Notes: a model not told the origin generated them from the letters alone. Shown: positions 7,024 through 14,686, counted from the stretch's first letter. The stretch is 39,162 nucleotides of DNA from Pirellulales bacterium (GCA_035533075.1 DATLUO010000079.1:1-39162), one strand, 5' to 3'. Translations and numbers: made by a program.

Positions 7024-7752
7024 ATGAAAGCTCGCTCTCCACGCGCGTCGACGATCGCAGTCTGTTGCCTGACCCTGGCCGGTTGGGGCGCCTCGCCGGC
7101 GCGCGGTCAGACCGTTGTAACCGAGGAGCTCCGCGAGTTCGATATCCTCGTGAAAGACAAGCCCGCGGGCAAGAACACCATCCGCATCAGCGATCTCGAC
7201 GACGGAACCACGCGCGTCGCCACCGAAGTCGACGTCAAACTCAACTACCTGGTGTACGTTTATCGCTACGAGTTTCGGGGCCGGGAGACGTGGCGCGGCG
7301 AGCGGTTGCTTTCGACCGAAAACCACGCCACCGACGACGGCAAGACGTTCGAAGTCCGCGCGCAGAGCGACGCCGGAGGCTTTCGAGTGCAGGCCAATGG
7401 CCGCAGCCGGGCGGAGCCGATCATCGACATGACCACCAATTACTGGCGCGCGCCCGACCTGAAACAGGACCGCGGGTTCGCCTTCATGAACGCCGACCGC
7501 GGAACCATCCATCGGGCCAAGGTCGAGCGGCTCGCCCCCGAGTCACTCGCGCTCGGTCCGCGGTCCGTGGCCTGCTCGCATTATCGCTTCAGCGGCGACG
7601 TGCAGGCGGAGCTGTGGTTTGACGGGCAGAACCGGATCGTGCGGCAGAAGTCGATCGAAGACGGCTACCCGACGGAACTGCGGTTGACGCGCGTCACTCG
7701 CGAGACGCCCGTTACCGCGCAACGCAGTCCGCCGCGCTCCTCGTTGCGCTGA
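7024..7752 (+). CDS. Exported DUF6134-like protein
   Basis: 242 residues from ATG 7024, preferred over ATG 6982 because it gives a clean signal peptide: MKARSPRAS, hydrophobic TIAVCCLTLAGWGA, then SPARGQ. The mature part is beta-rich: REFDILVKDKPAGKNTIRIS at the front, DVKLNYLVYVYRYEFRGRETW in the middle, and ELWFDGQNRIVRQKSIEDGY near the end. This arrangement, a DUF3108-like lipid-binding beta sheet with a final 'W.D...RIVR...' strand, fits DUF6134. No enzymatic motif is seen. It lies in the operon 60 bp after the synthase and 12 bp before the ketosynthase-like gene, so a periplasmic role in handling the product is a reasonable inference. Confidence 0.65.
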   Translation: MKARSPRASTIAVCCLTLAGWGASPARGQTVVTEELREFDILVKDKPAGKNTIRISDLDDGTTRVATEVDVKLNYLVYVYRYEFRGRETWRGERLLSTENHATDDGKTFEVRAQSDAGGFRVQANGRSRAEPIIDMTTNYWRAPDLKQDRGFAFMNADRGTIHRAKVERLAPESLALGPRSVACSHYRFSGDVQAELWFDGQNRIVRQKSIEDGYPTELRLTRVTRETPVTAQRSPPRSSLR

Positions 7753-7764
7753 ACTTCACACGCC

Positions 7765-8667
7765 ATGCTCAACTCGAAGGCAACCTCACGCTCCGGCACC
7801 GGCTCGTTCGAGCTGACGGTCTTCGCTTACGGCGCCGCCAGGCTGTCGATGGCGGAGTTGGCCGACCTGCGGCAGCGGTCGATCGAGCGGTTTTCAGCCC
7901 AACTCCGGCCCCAGTTGCTCAAGCACAGCGACGAGCAGACGCTGGCCGCGGCGGCGGCCTTGGACCGCGCCGTCGGGCAAATGCCGTGGTGCGAGTCCTT
8001 CGCGGAGTGGGCCGTCGTCTCGGCGACTCAATACCTCGGGCGCACCGCGTTCGCAGCCGTGATCGCCAAGTACCAGAACGATGGTCCCTGGGGGGTATCG
8101 GTCCAGGTTATTCCTCACACCAGTCCCCATGCCCTGGCGAGTACGCTTAGCCTGGCGCTGGCGAGTCACGGGCCTTGCATCGGCGCCGGGACCGCGCCGG
8201 GTGAAGAGCGGCACGCGCTGCTCACCGCGGCCACGCTCCTGGAGCGTCCTGAGGTTGCCGGCGTGTGGGTGGTGTTCAGCGGTTGGTCGCGCGGGCCTGC
8301 CAACGGGTGCGCCGACGACTCGCACGGCGGGCCTTGCTGTCTGGCCGCCGTGCTGGCCGTCGGCCGCAATCGGTCCGCCGCCAGCCAGAGCGCGAGCACG
8401 GTCGGTCGCATCGACATTCGGGCCGCCGCGCAACCTGCCAAGCCGAGCGGAGCGGGCCAACCGGCGCCGGCAAACCTTACCGAGTGGTTGACGGCCCCGG
8501 CACTCTCGGAGCGACCTGCCGTCGGGGCGGCTCAGGTATTTGCCAGCGGCGGAATCTCGCTCGGCATCGAATTCTTCGGCGCGCCGGGCCGGCGCCACGC
8601 CACGCCCGCGACTCTATTGGGGCCGCACGCCCGGTTTTCGGCGGCCGTCCAGCGCCATTCCACTTGA
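7765..8667 (+). CDS. Ketosynthase-like protein without catalytic Cys (chain-length-factor type)
   Basis: 300 residues from ATG 7765, 12 bp after the previous stop. The N-terminal half follows the Ketoacyl-synt_2 pattern seen in accessory ketosynthase subunits: AELADLRQRS, then MPWCESFAEWAVVSATQYL, then VIPHTSPHALASTLSLALASHGP. Aligned by eye with FabF, the nucleophile motif T-A-C-A-S-G is replaced by GTAPGEE, so the Cys position is Pro. The His motifs of condensing enzymes are also absent. Such Cys-less subunits pair with an active KS in aryl-polyene and type II polyketide systems and help set chain length. The active partner is the next gene (8690). The C-terminal third is Pro/Ala-rich and poorly conserved-looking. 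Confidence 0.7.
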   Translation: MLNSKATSRSGTGSFELTVFAYGAARLSMAELADLRQRSIERFSAQLRPQLLKHSDEQTLAAAAALDRAVGQMPWCESFAEWAVVSATQYLGRTAFAAVIAKYQNDGPWGVSVQVIPHTSPHALASTLSLALASHGPCIGAGTAPGEERHALLTAATLLERPEVAGVWVVFSGWSRGPANGCADDSHGGPCCLAAVLAVGRNRSAASQSASTVGRIDIRAAAQPAKPSGAGQPAPANLTEWLTAPALSERPAVGAAQVFASGGISLGIEFFGAPGRRHATPATLLGPHARFSAAVQRHST

Positions 8668-8689
8668 GGCCAAACCCGCGCGAACCGTC

Positions 8690-9907
8690 ATGATCGACCG
8701 CCCGCAAATCTGGATCACCGGCGTCGGCGCGCTCTGCGCGCTGGGCACAGGCTTTGACGAGATTTCCACCAACCTGCTGGCCGGCAAGAGCGGCATCCGC
8801 GCCGTGACCGACTTCGACGTGGCCGAGCATCCGTGCCGCATCGCCGGGCAAGTCCAACCACCTCCGCCGCCGCCCATGCTCGACGCGGCCCTCTACGAGC
8901 GCCTGACTCCGCTTGAACAGTGCATGGCCTCGTGTTGCCTGCAAGCGCTCGTCGACGCCGATCTTTGGGTGCGACGGCAGGAGTTGAGAATTGGCCTGAT
9001 CCTCGGCGTGGCAGCCGAATGGATGTCGCGCTGGGACTGCGATTCGCGCCGGGGCGGCCGGTTGATCTGCCAGCCTAACGCCGGCCGGCGCCCTGCGATC
9101 GAGATGACGCTCGAACTGCTGGGCCTCGCCTGCCCGGCGATCACGGTCTCGGCCGCCTGCGCCAGCGGAAATCAGGCGCTGGGGCTGGCATGCCATTGGC
9201 TCGAAACGGGCTGGGCCGACGTCTGTTTGGCCGGGGCCTGCGACATGGGAGTTACGCCCTACTCCATGGCCAGTTTTGGCAACCTGCGCGCTTTGTCGCG
9301 GCGCAACGATGAACCGACCGCGGCTGCCCGGCCCTTCGATGCCGATCGTGACGGCATGGTGCTGGGAGAAGGCGGCGCCGTGTTCGTCCTCGAGCGGGCG
9401 GACGATGTCCGCACCGGCGGTCGCAAAGTCTACGCCGAATTGTCGGGCGTGGGAATGACCAGTGACGCCCATCACCTGGTCTCTCCCAATCCCGATCCGA
9501 CGCAGGCCGTGGCGGCCATCCGCCAGGCTCTGAGCTACGCACGTGTCGACGCCGCGGACATCGATTACATCAATGCACATGCCACGGGCACGCCGGTGGG
9601 CGACGCCTGCGAGGCCCGGATGCTGCACGCCGTGCTCGGCCCGCACGTTGCCAAGACCGCGGTAAGCTCAACCAAAAGCGTCACGGGGCATTTGCTTGGC
9701 GCGGCCGCCGCCATCGAGGCATTGGCCTGCCTGACCGCCATCCGGCACGGCGCGCTTCCGCCCACGGTCAATCTCGACCGGCCCGATCCCGAATGCCAGT
9801 TGGATCACGTCGCCAACACCGCCCGCGAGCAAAAAGTGCGGGTGGCAGTGTCGAACTCGTTCGGCTTCGGCGGCCACAACACGGCGTTGGTGTTAAAAGC
9901 CGCTTGA
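8690..9907 (+). CDS. Beta-ketoacyl-ACP synthase II-type ketosynthase
   Basis: 405 residues from ATG 8690; the open frame extends upstream but the homology starts here (IWITGVGALCALGTG). All catalytic parts are visible: nucleophile Cys157 in SAACASGNQALG, His297 in NAHATGTPVGD, Lys329 and His334 in STKSVTGHLLGAAAA, and NSFGFGGHN at the end. Length equals FabF (about 410). It decarboxylates malonyl-ACP and condenses it with an acyl chain. It lies 22 bp after the Cys-less subunit and is the last gene of the operon. Two-subunit KS pairs plus a dedicated ACP point to a specialised chain rather than bulk fatty acid synthesis. The proline run after residue 56 (QPPPPPPM) is unusual for FabF. Confidence 0.93.
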   Translation: MIDRPQIWITGVGALCALGTGFDEISTNLLAGKSGIRAVTDFDVAEHPCRIAGQVQPPPPPPMLDAALYERLTPLEQCMASCCLQALVDADLWVRRQELRIGLILGVAAEWMSRWDCDSRRGGRLICQPNAGRRPAIEMTLELLGLACPAITVSAACASGNQALGLACHWLETGWADVCLAGACDMGVTPYSMASFGNLRALSRRNDEPTAAARPFDADRDGMVLGEGGAVFVLERADDVRTGGRKVYAELSGVGMTSDAHHLVSPNPDPTQAVAAIRQALSYARVDAADIDYINAHATGTPVGDACEARMLHAVLGPHVAKTAVSSTKSVTGHLLGAAAAIEALACLTAIRHGALPPTVNLDRPDPECQLDHVANTAREQKVRVAVSNSFGFGGHNTALVLKAA

Positions 9908-9943
9908 GAGGCCTGGCTGCGGTGAGCAAGAGGATGTCGACGA

Positions 9944-9960
9944 GGCAGGGCAGGGGAGGG
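9944..9960. repeat. GGGCAGGGG-type dispersed short element
   Basis: A core of GGGCAGGG(C)AGGGG occurs here and, on either strand, near 3231, 10858, 10895, 16995, 17561, 17673, 23679, 25573 and 25683. The last three copies lie inside the 950-aa J-like/PA14 gene. See the finding on this element. Confidence 0.7.
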
Positions 9961-9992
9961 GCCGAAAGAATTGCTTCACCGCAAGGATTTTC

Positions 9993-10118
9993 AACAGAAG
10001 CAAACGAAGGAAACGAAGCAGGAGCAAGCGATCCGATCGGGTGGGTTCGTGCAGCAGCGACGCTTTGCCCTCTTGGCAACTGTTCGATCCTGTCTCCCAA
10101 TCTTCGTTGCCTTCTGTT
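9993..10118. repeat. Inverted repeat left of the GxxExxY gene
   Basis: Left arm 9993-10018 carries AACAGAAGCAAACGAAG plus GAAACGAAG; right arm 10102-10118 is its reverse complement with two mismatches. The interval 9908-10131 has no other gene. Confidence 0.7.
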
Positions 10119-10131
10119 CGTGTTGGCCTTC

Positions 10132-10548
10132 TCATCCATCCTGATTCGCGCCAGGCAGGATCATCCGAGACAGGCCGTCCACAAGCTTTATCTCGTGGAA
10201 ATTCAGCACAAGCCCGAGCGGCACGTCAAGCAATTTCATGTGGCTCAGGAGTTGCGCCTTGTGGACGGGCAATACTTCCTGAACGGCCTTGAGCTCCAGC
10301 AGCAGCACCCCGTCGACAAGGAGGTCGAACTTCAACTCTTCGCTGAACACGAGGCCCTTATATTCGATCCGGACGTGTCGCTGGTTGACTACCGGGATGC
10401 CGCGGAGTTCGAACTCTCGCAGCAGGCATTTTTCGTAAATGCTCTCCAACAGCCCCGGCCCCAAGATGCGATGCACTTCGATCGCTGCTCCGATTGCCTC
10501 CCGGCTCAGTCTGTCGGCTTTTTCAAATACGGCATGCGTTACGGCCAC
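10132..10548 (-). CDS. GxxExxY protein (PD-(D/E)XK nuclease-like)
   Basis: 138 residues if the GTG at 10548 is used; the frame stays open to an ATG at 10608 through repeat-like DNA. The name-giving motif is GPGLLESIYE (G..E..Y). The core has VRIEYKGLVFSEELKFDLLVDGVLLLELKA, in pieces FDLLVDG and LLELKA, i.e. the D...ExK nuclease signature. SHMKLLDVPLGLVLNFHEIKL is the usual C-terminal 'MK..g...GLl.NFg...' block. Function in cells is unknown; the family is also found in 23S rRNA intervening sequences. The gene is bracketed on each side by an inverted repeat of the same AACAGAAGG..AACGAAGG motif. The exact start is uncertain because AAAGGA lies directly against the GTG. Confidence 0.88.
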   Translation of the reverse strand: MAVTHAVFEKADRLSREAIGAAIEVHRILGPGLLESIYEKCLLREFELRGIPVVNQRHVRIEYKGLVFSEELKFDLLVDGVLLLELKAVQEVLPVHKAQLLSHMKLLDVPLGLVLNFHEIKLVDGLSRMILPGANQDG

Positions 10549-10556
10549 TCCTTTTT

Positions 10557-10674
10557 GAACAGAAGGTAACAGAGGAAACAAAGGACAAGCAGCCAGCCAA
10601 TCTAGCACGGTTTTGTTGCCGCCGCACTTCGACTTTGCCCTGCTGTCCTTCGTTTCCTTCGTTGCCTTCTGTTC
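10557..10674. repeat. Inverted repeat right of the GxxExxY gene
   Basis: Left arm 10557-10591 and right arm 10641-10674 are reverse complements over about 34 bp with few mismatches; the core is GAACAGAAGGTAACAGAGG. They belong to the same motif family as the inverted repeat at 9993-10118. Confidence 0.8.
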
Positions 10675-10677
10675 AAA

Positions 10678-10826
10678 ATGGTTTTCATGCCGGACTCGTC
10701 CCAGATCAATTTGTGAATGCGGTTCGGGTCGCGGGACGTCGGAGGAAAAAGATCGATGACCAAGACGTGAATGCCCTGCCCGAGAAAATCGTCCGTTTTC
10801 TCAGGGCAGACGCTAGCTTTCTTCAC
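10678..10826 (-). pseudogene. Fragment of a DUF4058-like protein
   Basis: The minus strand reads EKTDDFLGQGIHVLVIDLF, then PPTSRDPNRIHKLIWDESG, a block ('..FL..GVHVLVIDLFPP..RDP.GIHK.IWDE') that I associate with planctomycete DUF4058-type proteins. Before it only about 15 plausible residues remain and after it the frame runs into the inverted repeat (ILNRRQRRKRR). The gene is therefore truncated at both ends, and the 3' break coincides with the repeat edge at about 10675. Family name by memory, not searched. Confidence 0.5.
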
Positions 10827-10855
10827 CTGGATCGTAGCCGGCCGCGGGAGACGGC

Positions 10856-10905
10856 GAAGGGCAGGGAGGGGCAGGGGGCGTGCCCTGTGGTCCCCTGCCC
10901 TTCGT
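10856..10905. repeat. GC-rich inverted repeat of the GGGCAGGG element
   Basis: GAAGGGCAGGGAGGGGCAGG at the left and CCCCTGCCCTTC at the right can pair around a short loop. It lies 117 bp upstream of the CvpA-like gene. A TATATT-like -10 candidate for that gene occurs at 10924-10929 but without a clear -35. Confidence 0.5.
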
Positions 10906-11021
10906 AGCGTGAGCTAGGCTTGTTATATTGTCGCGCGCCGGAAACGGCGGGACCGGATCGCCGTTGGCGGCCGGTAACGATCGTCCACAAACCGTCAGGC
11001 TGGAAAGCCTGACCTACCTCC

Positions 11022-11603
11022 ATGCAATCCTATGATCTGGCGATGATCGCCGTGCTGCTCGGGGCAACGCTATGGGGCTTGTACAAAGGCATGGCCCGCC
11101 AGGTCGCGTCGCTGGCTTCGTTGGCGGCCAGCTATTTCATCGCGCTCCGCTTCAGCCCCGTCTTGGCGCCGTACCTCGGCAAGCAAGAACCGCTGAATCG
11201 TTTCCTCGCCATGCTGCTCATCTATCTGGCGACCTCGCTGGCCGTCTGGTTGATGTTCCGCAAGATATCGCAAGCCATCGACCGCGCGCAGCTCAAGGAG
11301 TTCGATCGCCAGGTGGGCGGACTGCTGGGCGCGGCCAAGGGCGTGCTGCTCTGCGTGGCGATCACCTTTTTCGCCGTCTCGCTTTCGGTCCGTGGACGCG
11401 ACGCAGTGCTCGCCTCGCGGTCGGGCGTCTATATCGCGCGGCTCTTGCAACAGGCCGACCCCATCATGCCCAAGGAAATGCACGCGGTGCTCGATCCGTA
11501 CTTGCACCAGCTCCAGCGGCAACTCGATCCCCGCGGCGCGCGCAGCGTGCCGCTGGGAACAGGCAGCTTCGAGCGGTCTCATCGCCCGATGGTCGCTCGC
11601 TGA
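11022..11603 (+). CDS. CvpA-family inner-membrane protein
   Basis: 193 residues from ATG 11022. Four hydrophobic segments are visible: LAMIAVLLGATLWGLYKGMA (about 6-25), VASLASLAASYFIAL (28-42), FLAMLLIYLATSLAVWLMF (61-79) and AAKGVLLCVAITFFAVSLSV (104-123). The pattern of a Gly-rich first helix followed by 'G..RQ...L', a third TM helix, a polar helix with IDRAQLKEFDRQVGGLLG and a fourth TM helix is that of CvpA/colicin-V-production-type membrane proteins. Family members are tied to envelope homeostasis, without a defined biochemical role. The C-terminal ~60 residues (LDPYLHQLQRQLDPRG onward) are cytoplasmic and variable. It seems monocistronic. Confidence 0.85.
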   Translation: MQSYDLAMIAVLLGATLWGLYKGMARQVASLASLAASYFIALRFSPVLAPYLGKQEPLNRFLAMLLIYLATSLAVWLMFRKISQAIDRAQLKEFDRQVGGLLGAAKGVLLCVAITFFAVSLSVRGRDAVLASRSGVYIARLLQQADPIMPKEMHAVLDPYLHQLQRQLDPRGARSVPLGTGSFERSHRPMVAR

Positions 11604-11772
11604 CCACGCCTCTAGCACCTACCACCGAAGCCGTTCTCCCGATCTGGAAGCGGGCCGACTGTTTGCGGCTTTCGGGTTCGTTGGCACATTCGTTGCAACC
11701 TCCCGGCGAACGGAAGCTTATCGACCAATCTCCGGAGGCGTAGGCCAGCGTTTCTGGTGGTAAGGATATGCG

Positions 11773-12156
11773 ATGCTCAACGTCTACTTCGAAAATGTCA
11801 TCACGCGCCACCGCAAGCGGCTGGCGCCCGTCGCCCGGCTGAAGATCCTGGGTACTTCTTTGCTTGACGCGCAGGATACCACCCTGGCTTTCTACGAGGG
11901 CGGTTTATGGCGAGTGGGGGACGAGCACTTTTTTGTGATCGGCATGGAGTCGCCGACGTTGATCCACTTCGAAAACGCCGCAGTGCAGTCGCCCGCGATC
12001 GGCCCCTACCATCCGGCCTGGCTGGTGAACGGCGCGATTCGCGCCGGCGCGTCGCAGGAGTTGGCCCTGGCCCGACTCGACGAGCACAGCGGCGCCTGGC
12101 ACGTGTATGCCGACCGCACGTTCTGGTCGGCGGCGGTGTTTCTACCGGCAGCTTGA
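11773..12156 (+). CDS. Small hypothetical protein, 127 aa
   Basis: ATG 11773 is preceded by AAGGA at 11762-11766, a good ribosome site that fixes the start. The protein starts MLNVYFENVITRHRKRL and is soluble, with strands such as DTTLAFYEGGLWRV and GDEHFFVIGMESPTLIHFEN and a terminal AWHVYADRTFW. No catalytic motif, Cys pair or membrane segment is seen. Codon use equals its neighbours, and the strong ribosome site argues that it is real. I do not recognise the family. It ends 6 bp before a heptad repeat array. Confidence 0.65.
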   Translation: MLNVYFENVITRHRKRLAPVARLKILGTSLLDAQDTTLAFYEGGLWRVGDEHFFVIGMESPTLIHFENAAVQSPAIGPYHPAWLVNGAIRAGASQELALARLDEHSGAWHVYADRTFWSAAVFLPAA

Positions 12157-12161
12157 GAAGG

Positions 12162-12292
12162 GTTCAGGGTTCAGCGTTCAGATGAGGGATGAGGGATGAG
12201 GGATGAGGGATGCGGAGAGCGATCAGAAGGACGGTGCGTCGAACGTTTGCGTCGGGTGCCGGGCAGTCTGAACCCTGAACCCTGAACCCTCG
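12162..12292. repeat. Heptad tandem array with inverted flanks
   Basis: From 12162 TCAGGGT, TCAGCGT and TCAGATG are followed in the same 7-bp register by AGGGATG repeats to 12212. At 12268-12291 the reverse motif, CTGAACC, is repeated three times. The two ends can pair. The interval 12157-12420 has no gene. Confidence 0.85.
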
Positions 12293-12420
12293 ATTTGCAG
12301 ATCCCTCGGGAAAAACCGGGCGTCCAACCGAACATAAGAAACATTATCGGACGTTGCCGGGACCGTGGAAACAGGGCCCATCAGCGGCCGACCTCGCCGC
12401 GTTGCCTGACGCCTCGCGCC

Positions 12421-13392
12421 TCACGATGCCGGCGACTCGATAAAGGCCCCGATGCGCCGGAACTTCTGATACCGCGCGGCGAGCAACGAATCGTTCGGCT
12501 GGCCGATCAGCTCGCGAATGCTCTTGATCAAATACATCTTCAGCCGGGCCGCCATCTGATGATGGTCGCGATGCGCGCCGCCCAGCGGCTCCTCAATCGC
12601 GTCGTCGATCACACCCAGCCGCAGCAGATCCTTGGAAGTCATTCGCAACGCCTGCGCCGCCTGCTCGGCGTACTTGGGGCTTTTCCACAGGATGCCCGCA
12701 CACCCTTCGGGGCTGATCACCGAGTAGTAGGCGTGCTCGAGCATCGCCACTTTGTCGCCCACGCCGATCCCCAGGGCGCCGCCCGAACCGCCCTCGCCGA
12801 TGACGACGCAGATAATCGGAGTGGGCAGTCGCGACATTTCCAGCATCGAGGTGGCGATCACCTGGGCCTGGCCGCGCTCTTCGGCGCCGATGCCGGGATA
12901 GGCACCCGGCGTATCGATGAAGCAGATGACCGGCATGCGATATTTGGCGGCCAGCTTCATCTTGGCCAGCGCTTTGCGATAGCCCTCCGGATGAGCGCAG
13001 CCATAGTTGCACTCCTGCCGCTCTTTGAGCGTCTTGCCTTTCTGGTGGCCGACGATCAGCGCCTTGTATTGATCGAGCTTGCCGAACCCGGTGAGCATCG
13101 CCCGGTCGTCGCCGAAGGTCTTGTCGCCGTGCAGCTCGACGAACTCGTCGAGGATCAGGTCGAGATAGTCTCTGGTCCGTGGGCGGTCGTCGTGCCGGGC
13201 AACTTGCACCGTTTCCCAGGCGCCGAGCTGGCTATAGACGCGCTTTTTGGTTTCGGCCAGTTCGCGTCGCAAACGCCGGACTTCTTCCACCGAATCCGTC
13301 GAGCCGTCGGGCTGCGTCTCCAGCTTGGCCAGGCGGGTTTCCAGTTCGTCGATGGGCCGCTCGAAGGCGAGCCGGTGGTGCATGGTGGCCAT
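12421..13392 (-). CDS. accA: Acetyl-CoA carboxylase carboxyltransferase subunit alpha
   Basis: 323 residues from ATG 13392 (MATMHHRLAFERPIDELE), the usual AccA start; ATG 13422 or GTG 13428 would add about 10 residues. The catalytic core is intact: NYGCAHPEGYRKALAKMKLA, then FIDTPGAYPGIGAEERGQA, VVIGEGGSGGALGIGVGD, ISPEGCAGILWK and LRMTSKDLLRLGVIDD. The enzyme joins AccD to transfer CO2 from biotin-BCCP to acetyl-CoA, making malonyl-CoA. accD, accB and accC are not in the window; accA commonly stands alone. The start region abuts a large inverted-repeat structure (13467-13725), so its leader may be structured. Confidence 0.97.
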   Translation of the reverse strand: MATMHHRLAFERPIDELETRLAKLETQPDGSTDSVEEVRRLRRELAETKKRVYSQLGAWETVQVARHDDRPRTRDYLDLILDEFVELHGDKTFGDDRAMLTGFGKLDQYKALIVGHQKGKTLKERQECNYGCAHPEGYRKALAKMKLAAKYRMPVICFIDTPGAYPGIGAEERGQAQVIATSMLEMSRLPTPIICVVIGEGGSGGALGIGVGDKVAMLEHAYYSVISPEGCAGILWKSPKYAEQAAQALRMTSKDLLRLGVIDDAIEEPLGGAHRDHHQMAARLKMYLIKSIRELIGQPNDSLLAARYQKFRRIGAFIESPAS

Positions 13393-13466
13393 AGAAGTCC
13401 GAGAATCAAAGGGTGAATTCATCCCCACAATACACGGCGGACGTAGGGTGCGGCAAGCTCGCCTTG

Positions 13467-13725
13467 GCGGAGAGAGAGCGAGTGGGCGAGGGAGCGGTGG
13501 CTGGGGCAGAGCTGGCCGAGTTCGATATCAACGGACCAAAACGCGCCGCCGGTCAGCGATGCCCCGGTGCGTGCGAGCCGGTGCGTGCGAGGCGGTGCGT
13601 GCGAGGCGGTGCGTGCGAGCCGGGGCATCGGTTGGCCGCCGAGTCGTCGAGTACATTCAGCCGCTACCTGGCCAACCTCTGCCCCAGCCACGGCTCTTTC
13701 TCTCTCTCCCCCTCACGCCCGCGCC
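13467..13725. repeat. Large imperfect palindrome with internal tandem repeat
   Basis: Left arm 13497-13517 (GTGGCTGGGGCAGAG then CTGGCC) pairs with 13670-13691. Outside it, purine tract 13468-13496 faces pyrimidine tract 13692-13714. Inside, GATGCCCCGG at 13558-13567 is a perfect inverted partner of 13620-13629. Between these lies a 14-bp x4 array. It fills the 320 bp between accA and the kinase gene. Confidence 0.75.
13566..13621. repeat. 14-bp unit x4 tandem repeat
   Basis: Unit GGTGCGTGCGAG followed by CC, GC, GC and CC in the four copies. The array is symmetric in those variant bases (CC-GC-GC-CC). It lies exactly in the loop of the palindrome. No unique spacers, so not CRISPR. Confidence 0.9.
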
Positions 13726-14597
13726 GCGGCGGGCACGGCCGGCGGTTCCTTGAACACCGGCGTCACTTTCAGATGACGCAGAAACTCGTTCAGATTCGGC
13801 AGCCGTTTTTCGGGCCGTTTGGCCATCATCAACTGCAGGACCTCGGAGAACGCCGGGTTCACGTTGCGGTTTTGGGCCTCGATCAGCGGAATCGGCGACG
13901 CCAGGTGCTTGTTCAACAGGTCGCTGCTCGATGCCCCGGTATACGGGGGCCGGGCAGCCAGCAGGTGAAACACCGTGCAGCCGAAACTGTAAACGTCGGC
14001 CTCCACGCCCAGCGGCTTGCCCCGAATCTGTTCGGGCGACATATAGCTGCGCGTGCCCTGGACTTTGGTCCTTCGCGCCAGCAATTTGCCCAGGCCCTTT
14101 TTCTGCCGCACCGCCAGGGCGAAGTCGATCAGCTTGACTTCGCCGTCGAGGTTCACCAGAAAATTGTCGGGCTTCACATCCCGATGCACCCAGCCTTGAT
14201 CGTTGAAGTAGGCCAGCCCCGCGGCTGCCCGCTCGATGATCGTCGGGATCATGAACGCCACTTGTTCCAGCACGCGCTGCTGATCGACGACCCGCTGGAT
14301 GATGTCTTTCATGTTCGGATACGGAAAGAACTCCATCACCAGATACGGAACCTTCTGGTGGACGCCGTGCTCGTAGATATGGATGACTCGTTCGTGGTCG
14401 AGGGCCCGGCCGACCAGGAACTCGTTCTTCATGTAAGCCAGGTGTTCGCGGTTGCGAAAGTCGGCCAGCAGCACCTTGACGGCGCGCTTCGTCTGCGTGC
14501 GGTCGTCGATGGCCGCCCACACCTGGGTCGTTTGTCCGCGATTGACCATGTTCAGCAGGCGGTACGGACCGATGTATTGCTGGCCAGCGAGTGCCAC
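13713..14597 (-). CDS. Ser/Thr protein kinase, soluble, atypical DFG
   Basis: 294 residues from ATG 14597. Kinase landmarks: a degenerate Gly-rich loop NRGQTTQVWAA (19-29) with only one of the three usual glycines, AVKVLL with Lys41, HRDVKPDNFLVN (138-149), LIDFALAVRQ (156-165), SYMSPEQIRG and EADVYSFGC. The metal-binding DFG is DFA. The HRD Asp140, Lys142, Asn145 and DFx Asp158 are present, so it may still be active; DFA occurs in other planctomycete kinases. No transmembrane helix or sensor domain follows: the protein ends about 25 residues after the kinase fold. No substrate can be inferred from the neighbours. Confidence 0.92.
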   Translation of the reverse strand: MALAGQQYIGPYRLLNMVNRGQTTQVWAAIDDRTQTKRAVKVLLADFRNREHLAYMKNEFLVGRALDHERVIHIYEHGVHQKVPYLVMEFFPYPNMKDIIQRVVDQQRVLEQVAFMIPTIIERAAAGLAYFNDQGWVHRDVKPDNFLVNLDGEVKLIDFALAVRQKKGLGKLLARRTKVQGTRSYMSPEQIRGKPLGVEADVYSFGCTVFHLLAARPPYTGASSSDLLNKHLASPIPLIEAQNRNVNPAFSEVLQLMMAKRPEKRLPNLNEFLRHLKVTPVFKEPPAVPAAARA

Positions 14598-14686
14598 GCG
14601 CGTGCTCGACTTGGGAGTTCCGGTAGAGATGCCTCGAATTCTTTAGTGTAGTCAACGGCGGGAGGAGCGACAAACGGAGAAAGGGT

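Noticed and set aside
12295..13416. 373-codon plus-strand open frame opposite accA
   Set aside because: accA on the minus strand is certain; the antisense frame has no family character.
13566..13621. CRISPR array
   Set aside because: Four contiguous 14-bp units with no spacers, and no cas genes anywhere in the window.
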